Below, one piece after another: positions 59,110 to 64,000 of a stretch of DNA of 64,000 nt. How positions within the stretch are numbered: the stretch's first letter is position 1; each line of letters begins with the position of its first letter. The stretch covers positions 62,001 through 126,000 of the forward strand of contig NZ_JAHLDL010000006.1 of assembly GCF_018861315.1 (NCBI RefSeq), read 5' to 3'. Origin of the DNA: Clostridium bowmanii. GTDB lineage: Bacteria > Bacillota > Clostridia > Clostridiales > Clostridiaceae. The notes beneath the pieces were generated by a model that had not been told where the DNA came from, made no database searches, and saw only the letters and a list, made by a program, of their open reading frames with translations. Position numbers and translations under genes: made by a program.

Positions 59110-60402
59110 TTAAACTTTTAGTATATCTGAATAAGCAGATGTATGATTATCAGTATTAGATATTCTATCTGCTCTCTCTGCCGTTTTACCACTACCAAAT
59201 CTTTCATCTAAACTTAAGTAACCTGTTACTCTTGAAATTCCTTGTATACTATGACTTCCACATTTGCTACATTTTTGAACTCCACTTTGTAGATATGTTC
59301 CACAGTCTTTACAGTACCTTATATGAAAGTTTATTCCCATATAACTAATGTTAGTTTCCTTATATGCATAATCCAATATGTCCATTATAATTTCTGCAGT
59401 TGGATAATCGTCAAGTTCAATATAACTAATATGTCCACCATTACATAATTTATGATAAGGAGCTTCAATATCTATTTTCTCTTTAATCGATATTGGATAT
59501 CCTACTGGAATATGATAACTATTTGTATAATATTCTTTATCAGTAACACCTTTTATTTCACCAAATACAGCCTTGTCTTGTATTATAAACTTACCACTTA
59601 ATCCTTCAGCTGGTGTTGCATAAGTACTCCAATTAAGCTTAGTTTCCTGGATCAGCTTGTCAGTATAATCTCTTATGTAGGATATTATTTCAACACCTAA
59701 TTTTCTAGAATCTTCGCTTTCTCCATGATGTTTTCCAGTTATTGCTACTATAGTCTCCGCAAGTCCTATAAAACCAATAGCCCATGATCCATTTTTTAAG
59801 ATAGGTTCTATAGAATCATTGTCCGTTAAGCCTTCGCTGCCCATCATAAGCCCCTGGCCTGCTACAAACGGTAAATCTTTAACCCTTAACTTTTTTAATA
59901 CATTGTATCTATGCATAAGTGCTTCTCTAGAAAGTTCTAACTTAGCATAAAGTAATTTATAAAATTTACTTGTATCTCCCTTAGCTAATATGCCTATTCT
60001 AGGAAGATTAACAGTTACAGGTGCAATATTCCCTCTGCCCTTTGTTCCTGCCTCTCCATTTACATTAGAGCAAATATAAGTACGACATCCCATGGTAGCA
60101 GGTGTAATTCCTTGATCATAATAGAATTTATTAAAATCAGCATCTAAATTCATAAATGTAGGGTTCATTCGCCTGCTAGCAACACGACAGGCAAGCTTAT
60201 ATAAGTAATGATATGGATCATTCTTTTCTCTATTTACACCCTTTTTAACTCTAAAAATTATATTTGGAAATACTGGTTGTTCCCCTTTTCCAAGTCCTTT
60301 TTCATATTCCTTTAAAAATATTTCACAAACTAGGGCTGCATCTTCAGATTCTGGTATTCCAATATTCATTGAACTAAAAGGTACTTGTGAACCTGCTCTA
60401 CT
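59110..60402 (-). CDS. nrdD: Anaerobic ribonucleoside-triphosphate reductase, C-terminal exon
   Basis: This exon encodes the last 430 aa of NrdD. It begins at the intron 3' splice site with codons for SRAGSQVPFSSMNIG, directly continuing NTMH of the upstream exon (NTMH-SRAG is the family sequence). The zinc site YCKDCGTYLQSGVQKCSKCG lies near the end, and the glycyl-radical segment ISRVTGYLSLDERFG carries the Gly of RVTGY. NrdD reduces NTPs to dNTPs anaerobically. A translation start at the internal ATG (60367-60369) is not expected in a working gene; full NrdD depends on intron splicing. Confidence 0.94.
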   Translation of the reverse strand, partial: SRAGSQVPFSSMNIGIPESEDAALVCEIFLKEYEKGLGKGEQPVFPNIIFRVKKGVNREKNDPYHYLYKLACRVASRRMNPTFMNLDADFNKFYYDQGITPATMGCRTYICSNVNGEAGTKGRGNIAPVTVNLPRIGILAKGDTSKFYKLLYAKLELSREALMHRYNVLKKLRVKDLPFVAGQGLMMGSEGLTDNDSIEPILKNGSWAIGFIGLAETIVAITGKHHGESEDSRKLGVEIISYIRDYTDKLIQETKLNWSTYATPAEGLSGKFIIQDKAVFGEIKGVTDKEYYTNSYHIPVGYPISIKEKIDIEAPYHKLCNGGHISYIELDDYPTAEIIMDILDYAYKETNISYMGINFHIRYCKDCGTYLQSGVQKCSKCGSHSIQGISRVTGYLSLDERFGSGKTAERADRISNTDNHTSAYSDILKV

Positions 60403-63154
60403 ATAGTGATAGGTAAGACTTTGATATTATCTCAATCTTTTCCCCCACTCCACACCGTACGTGCGACTTTCACCGCATACGGCGTTCCATCGAAATATAT
60501 TAATTATTTAATAAGTCATTTTGACTTCCGTAATATTGTAATTTCCGACTAATTTACGTAATTCATTAACCTTTTTAAGTAGTTCTTTGTCTAATCCATA
60601 TTTTTGAATAATTCTCTTTTGTGTTGTTCCTTTATTTGAATGCACTAGCAGATGAATATCTTTATTTAGAAAGATTAAGTTTTGGTATTTATCAGAACCG
60701 TTCATACATCTTGGTACTTTGTGATGACAGTGCATGTTCCCTAAATTTAGGTTTAGCTTTGTTATAGCACATTTTCCCTTTTGCGATGAGTACAGTGATA
60801 TTCTATTATCATTGTATTCTACACTTCTTTGTATGATTGGATTGTTCATTATGTGTTTTAGATTACTGCTGTTCTCAAAATTTAGTTTTTCATGTATTGT
60901 ACTTCTTCCAACTTCACTATAATTATTAATATTCCTATTAAATACAGTAGGTCTCTTGAAGCCAATTCCGCTTATAGGATATAATGCTATTTGCCTGACG
61001 AAGAACTGCTTTCTGTGCTTGTAATCTTTGTAGAATTTTAAATACGTATTAGAGAATTCTCCTCTTCTTTTGTCTATTCTTCTCCAATTATATCTAATAC
61101 TACTGTAAACACACTGTTCAATATCATTGAAGTCACGATTTGCTTGGGTTGCTACCCCATAGTAGTTATGTACTCCCAGTATAAGACTATTCATTTTATA
61201 CATACTTTTGGGTGTATTATCGTTTTTGACTTCATGGATTTTCTTTCTAACCTCTAACTTAATTCTTTCCTTTGCTTTATCGCTTATATGACATTTAACA
61301 ACGTATTTTGTTTTACCCTCTTTATATTTTAAATCTGCTTTCATTTTGAAACCTAAGAATTCTGAGTAATTACTTCTAAGGTTTACTATTTTTGATTTCT
61401 CTTTACTTACCTCTAAACCTAATCTTTCTTTTAACCATTTAGTGGTGGCTATAAATAATTTATTTGCATTATTATAACTGTTAGTAAAGATTTTAAAATC
61501 ATCTACATATCTAACTATAAAACATGGCTTTAACTTCGTATGCATTCTTAGAGAATGTAACCTATTGGAGTTATTCTTATAATCCTTTTCAGAAATATTT
61601 CCATAACCTTTGCCACTTTTTCTCTGTTTAGCTGGAAAATCAAGATATTGTGAAGATATCCACCAATCAAGTTCGTTTAATACTATATTGGTTAGTAGAG
61701 GTGATAAAATACCTCCTTGAGGAGTTCCCTTTGTTGGTATTCCTTCTCCTTCTACTTCTGCTTTAAGCATTTTGCTCACAATTGATATTATTCTTTTATC
61801 TTGTATTCCTAAACTCCACATTTGTTTTAGCAGCTTACCATGGTCCACATTATCAAAGAAACCTTCAATATCCACATCAACTACATAATTCATTTTCACT
61901 ACATTTATGTTATTGTAGCTTTTTGCTATGGCATGATGGGTACTTCTATTCGGTCTGAAACCATAACTATCGTTATGAAATCTCGCTTCACATATTGGTT
62001 CTAGTACTTGAAGTATACATTGTTGAATTAACCTATCTTCAATGGTTGGTATTCCAAGAGGTCTCAATTTTCCGTTAGATTTTGGTATTAATTTTCTTTT
62101 AACCGAATGTGGTTTATAGTCCACTAATCTGTTTCTAACATACTCAACTATACTTTCTGTATCATTTGCTTGAACATCTAGTATTGTTTTCTTATTAGTT
62201 CCTCCTGTTTTACTTCCCCTATTCGATTTGATGTTTCTATAAGCTAACAAGATATTTTCTCTACTAATTACTATCTCATAAATATTCTTAAAGATAGCCT
62301 TCTCTGAACTTCTTTTATATAGATTATCAAAAACACTTTGAATATCATAGTATTCATTATGTCTTAATTTCTTCTTCTTTTTAGGTTTATTGGTTTCGTT
62401 AACTATCGTCATAAGTCTGTTTCAACACTCCTTTACATTCGTGTTTACGCATCTTTTAGTCTTACTCGAACCTTATGGTTATTACAATTTTACTAAATTA
62501 ATATATTCCGACTTGAGGCTATCCCTCCATCATTTATTATCATGGTTTCATTGGTACTTTGCCTCTACTCTCACTAAGATTAAAATATGTTATAGTCCTT
62601 TAGACCTTTCCATATTAACGTTTCTTAGGCGACTACACCTCCACGTTCTTAGCTTTCCTTGTTCCAACATCTCTATCCTTACATATACTTTTAGGTTCCT
62701 TCTATACACCTGCTATATACAACTCTTGCTCGCTACCTATAATAGCGAAAGGACTTTCATAACGCACAATTTTACTTATCCTAATATAGCTCCCAAAGCT
62801 TTGTGGGACACATACATTTCTGTCTGCTACACTGTAGGTGCTTTACGTCGAAGGTTCGTCGATACTATGCCTAGTATATACTAACCATGAGTATTTTACG
62901 GACTTCCAGTCTATAGGTCACACCATCCACCTCTGGACAGTTTTCGTGTAATTACGGTGACTCTCAACTGACTTCACCGAGCTTCTTACATTTAAATAAT
63001 TAGTCTATTTTAATTTGCAAGTCGGAGTATTAAAGAGAGCGTTTCAAAGCGTTACCTTATCATTCCACTCTTCGAGATACTAGTTCTTAACCCACCACCC
63101 TGAAACTCTATAGTAGGTTTAAGGGATAACTTTTCATTACCCAACAAGTCGCAC
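60403..63154 (-). mobile_element. Group II intron 1 interrupting nrdD
   Basis: The intron is 2,752 bp. Its 5' end reads GTGCGAC (G at 63154) right after exon codons ACA ATG CAT. Its 3' end reads CACTAT at 60403 (AY end), right before AGT AGA GCA GGT. Removing it restores TMHSRAG in frame. Domain V is at 60452-60485 (GCCGTATGCGGTGAAAGTCG core with CGTACGG), followed by a domain VI stem. About 740 nt of 5' ribozyme sequence precede the intron-encoded protein, which sits in domain IV. The intron is in the same orientation as nrdD, so it can splice from the mRNA. Confidence 0.93.
60508..62412 (-). CDS. Group II intron reverse transcriptase/maturase with HNH endonuclease
   Basis: The 634-aa intron-encoded protein has reverse transcriptase blocks KLIPKSNGKLRPLGIPTIED, YGFRPNRSTHHAI, VVDVDIEGFFDNVDH, GTPQGGILSPLLTNI and the catalytic FIVRYVDDFKIF near residue 300. 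A maturase (X) region follows, and a C-terminal HNH-type domain includes KGKCAITKLNL and MHCHHKVPRCMNG. All catalytic positions are present, so it appears able to support splicing and retrohoming. The ATG has GGAGTG 13 nt upstream, a loose Shine-Dalgarno, which is common inside introns. Confidence 0.94.
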   Translation of the reverse strand: MTIVNETNKPKKKKKLRHNEYYDIQSVFDNLYKRSSEKAIFKNIYEIVISRENILLAYRNIKSNRGSKTGGTNKKTILDVQANDTESIVEYVRNRLVDYKPHSVKRKLIPKSNGKLRPLGIPTIEDRLIQQCILQVLEPICEARFHNDSYGFRPNRSTHHAIAKSYNNINVVKMNYVVDVDIEGFFDNVDHGKLLKQMWSLGIQDKRIISIVSKMLKAEVEGEGIPTKGTPQGGILSPLLTNIVLNELDWWISSQYLDFPAKQRKSGKGYGNISEKDYKNNSNRLHSLRMHTKLKPCFIVRYVDDFKIFTNSYNNANKLFIATTKWLKERLGLEVSKEKSKIVNLRSNYSEFLGFKMKADLKYKEGKTKYVVKCHISDKAKERIKLEVRKKIHEVKNDNTPKSMYKMNSLILGVHNYYGVATQANRDFNDIEQCVYSSIRYNWRRIDKRRGEFSNTYLKFYKDYKHRKQFFVRQIALYPISGIGFKRPTVFNRNINNYSEVGRSTIHEKLNFENSSNLKHIMNNPIIQRSVEYNDNRISLYSSQKGKCAITKLNLNLGNMHCHHKVPRCMNGSDKYQNLIFLNKDIHLLVHSNKGTTQKRIIQKYGLDKELLKKVNELRKLVGNYNITEVKMTY

Positions 63155-63637
63155 ATGCATTGTATTTAGGTTATATACTATGCCCTGCATAGATTGTTCT
63201 ATAGCCCTTCTTAGTTTACGTTCCGCAAACTCATTAATCTTATTTTCATCTACACCAAGTTCTCTAATTTCTTGTCTGATTTCTACTCTTGTATTTTCTA
63301 TAAATGCAGCCATGTCATTGTCAAAATCCGGATGCGACTGGCCTCCAAACATATCATTTTGCGTTGATTGAAGTAAAATGCATGAAAGCTCTGCCGCTGA
63401 CTCTATCCTTTTTGCTTTTCTTATATACCCGTAGCCTGTATTAAAACCTCTTTCTAAAACTTCTCTTGTTGGTATATGTAAACAATTTACAGTTAAATTA
63501 TAACTATCCAAGTCATGGTAGTACACATCGCCATTTTCATGAGCTTTTGCTAAATGCTTAGGCATCATAGATAAATTATGCCATTTATTAGATTCACTAG
63601 CAATTCTAAGTAACTTAGAACTAAAATTGTCGACTAG
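63155..63637 (-). CDS. nrdD: Anaerobic ribonucleoside-triphosphate reductase, middle exon
   Basis: This exon encodes 161 aa of NrdD: LVDNFSSKLLRIASESNKWH, then MMPKHLAKAHENGDVYYHDL, DSYNLTVNCLHIPTREVLER, the AAELSCILLQSTQNDMFGGQ segment, and ends EQSMQGIVYNLNTMH. It is flanked by intron 2 upstream and intron 1 downstream, and its length (483 bp) is a multiple of three. The 5' boundary at CTA GTC GAC is inferred from domain VI of intron 2 and could shift by a few bases. The N-terminal exon lies outside the window. Confidence 0.88.
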
Positions 63638-64000
63638 GTCGGAAAAATTTCTTCTTCTTTCCCGTCTAAGAACTGTACGTGAAAGTTTCCCTTCATACAG
63701 CTCAAGCCTTTATAACTTTAGATATCTAAAGCAGTTTGTATATTTTGGATTCCATGATGACCTTTATGACAATAAGTGTGACAGTAAGCTAAATTGCTTA
63801 TTGTATCGTCTCCACCTTGCTTTCTAGGTATTATGTGGTGTAATTCTTTTTCGCCTTGGGGTTCTAATGGCAATTTGCAAAAGCAACATAATCCATTTTG
63901 TCTTTCCCATATAGTTTTGAATTTTCCACTCATGTATTTTAAACCTATTTCATATTTTCTTTTAGCGTAGTATTCTTTACCATCTGATAAGAATGGGTTC
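63638..64000 (-). mobile_element. Group II intron 2 in nrdD (3' part only)
   Basis: Domain V is at 63670-63703 on the minus strand (GAGCTGTATGAAGGGAAACT core closed by CGTACAGTTC). A domain VI stem CGGGAAA/TTTTCCG follows, ending in GAC at 63638. Its domain V differs clearly from intron 1, so it belongs to another lineage. The end of its encoded protein is at 63718 and the rest lies beyond the window. Confidence 0.82.
63718..64000 (-). CDS. Group II intron-encoded protein, C-terminal HNH part (partial)
   Basis: The frame is open to the window edge and ends at 63718. The visible 93 residues include the linker KEYYAKRKYEIGLKYMSGKF and the HNH domain WERQNGLCCFCKLPL, ELHHIIPRKQGGDDTISNL and CHTYCHKGHHG. 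This is the standard C-terminal endonuclease of LtrA-type maturases, so the reverse transcriptase part should lie to the right. The internal ATG at 63931 is not a gene start. Confidence 0.88.
   Translation of the reverse strand, partial: NPFLSDGKEYYAKRKYEIGLKYMSGKFKTIWERQNGLCCFCKLPLEPQGEKELHHIIPRKQGGDDTISNLAYCHTYCHKGHHGIQNIQTALDI

Noticed and set aside
59110-60369. Complete short ribonucleotide reductase gene starting at the ATG 60367-60369
   Set aside because: The conserved NrdD sequence continues upstream to the intron splice site (SRAGSQVPFSS), so the ATG is internal to an exon.
63718-63933. Stand-alone 71-aa HNH endonuclease gene
   Set aside because: The frame continues to the window edge and lies just upstream of a group II domain V, so it is the C-terminus of an intron-encoded protein.

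Overview
The window is AT-rich DNA from an endospore-forming anaerobic Firmicute, most likely Clostridium (cluster I) or a close relative. Supporting signs are a GerA-type germinant receptor operon, SipL- and YabG-type spore proteins, several CotS-type coat proteins, an oxygen-independent (class III) ribonucleotide reductase, a Re-citrate synthase-type enzyme in place of ordinary citrate synthase, and a ccpA gene next to ileS. Most genes are on the minus strand and most transcription units end in clear intrinsic terminators.

Layout. 0-3.4 kb: germinant receptor operon (A, B and the start of C) and a small membrane protein. 3.5-8.1 kb: ispE (with a 17-bp tandem repeat in its leader), sipL, veg and yabG. 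8.2-15.2 kb: a spore-coat cluster in which CotS-like kinase-fold genes lie divergent to CotSA-like glycosyltransferases. The arrangement occurs twice and includes a shortened, probably catalytically dead CotS paralogue. 15.2-17.7 kb: a structured RNA candidate, larB, larC and tRNA-Ala(GGC). 17.8-21.0 kb: an operon of two glycosyltransferases and an MprF-type integral membrane protein. 21.3-25.3 kb: two small spore-coat-type genes, a CPBP protease, a flavin-binding oxidase-family protein and two CAP-domain secreted proteins. 25.7-32.5 kb: two pseudouridine synthases, topB, a methyltransferase, an exonuclease, a DUF1540 protein and a tandem HNH/AP2-like gene that can only begin at a non-ATG/GTG/TTG codon. 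32.7-37.1 kb: isocitrate dehydrogenase, aconitase and Re-citrate synthase, the oxidative route to 2-oxoglutarate. 37.4-43.4 kb: a second CPBP gene with a 20-codon gene upstream, a TIM-barrel protein, a mannose-1-phosphate guanylyltransferase and a large repetitive cell-wall protein. 43.5-48.1 kb: a 130-aa protein and a 1,359-aa helicase with a C-terminal nuclease-fold domain. 48.3-55.5 kb: ccpA, ileS with a T-box leader, and a long glutamine synthetase with a structured leader. 55.6-59.0 kb: a double-domain amidase, a metallo-hydrolase and nrdG. 59.1-64 kb: nrdD, split by two different group II introns of which the second runs off the window.

How the genes work together. Several blocks serve sporulation and germination: receptor, SipL, YabG, the CotS/CotSA set, CotF-like proteins and the CAP and amidase wall proteins. 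The citrate block feeds 2-oxoglutarate to glutamate, and glutamine synthetase lies further along. NrdD and NrdG form the anaerobic dNTP supply. The least explained items are the non-canonical-start HNH-like gene with its leader hairpin, the 20-codon gene beside the CPBP protease, two nested-stem RNA candidates, the helicase-nuclease, and the double intron invasion of nrdD.
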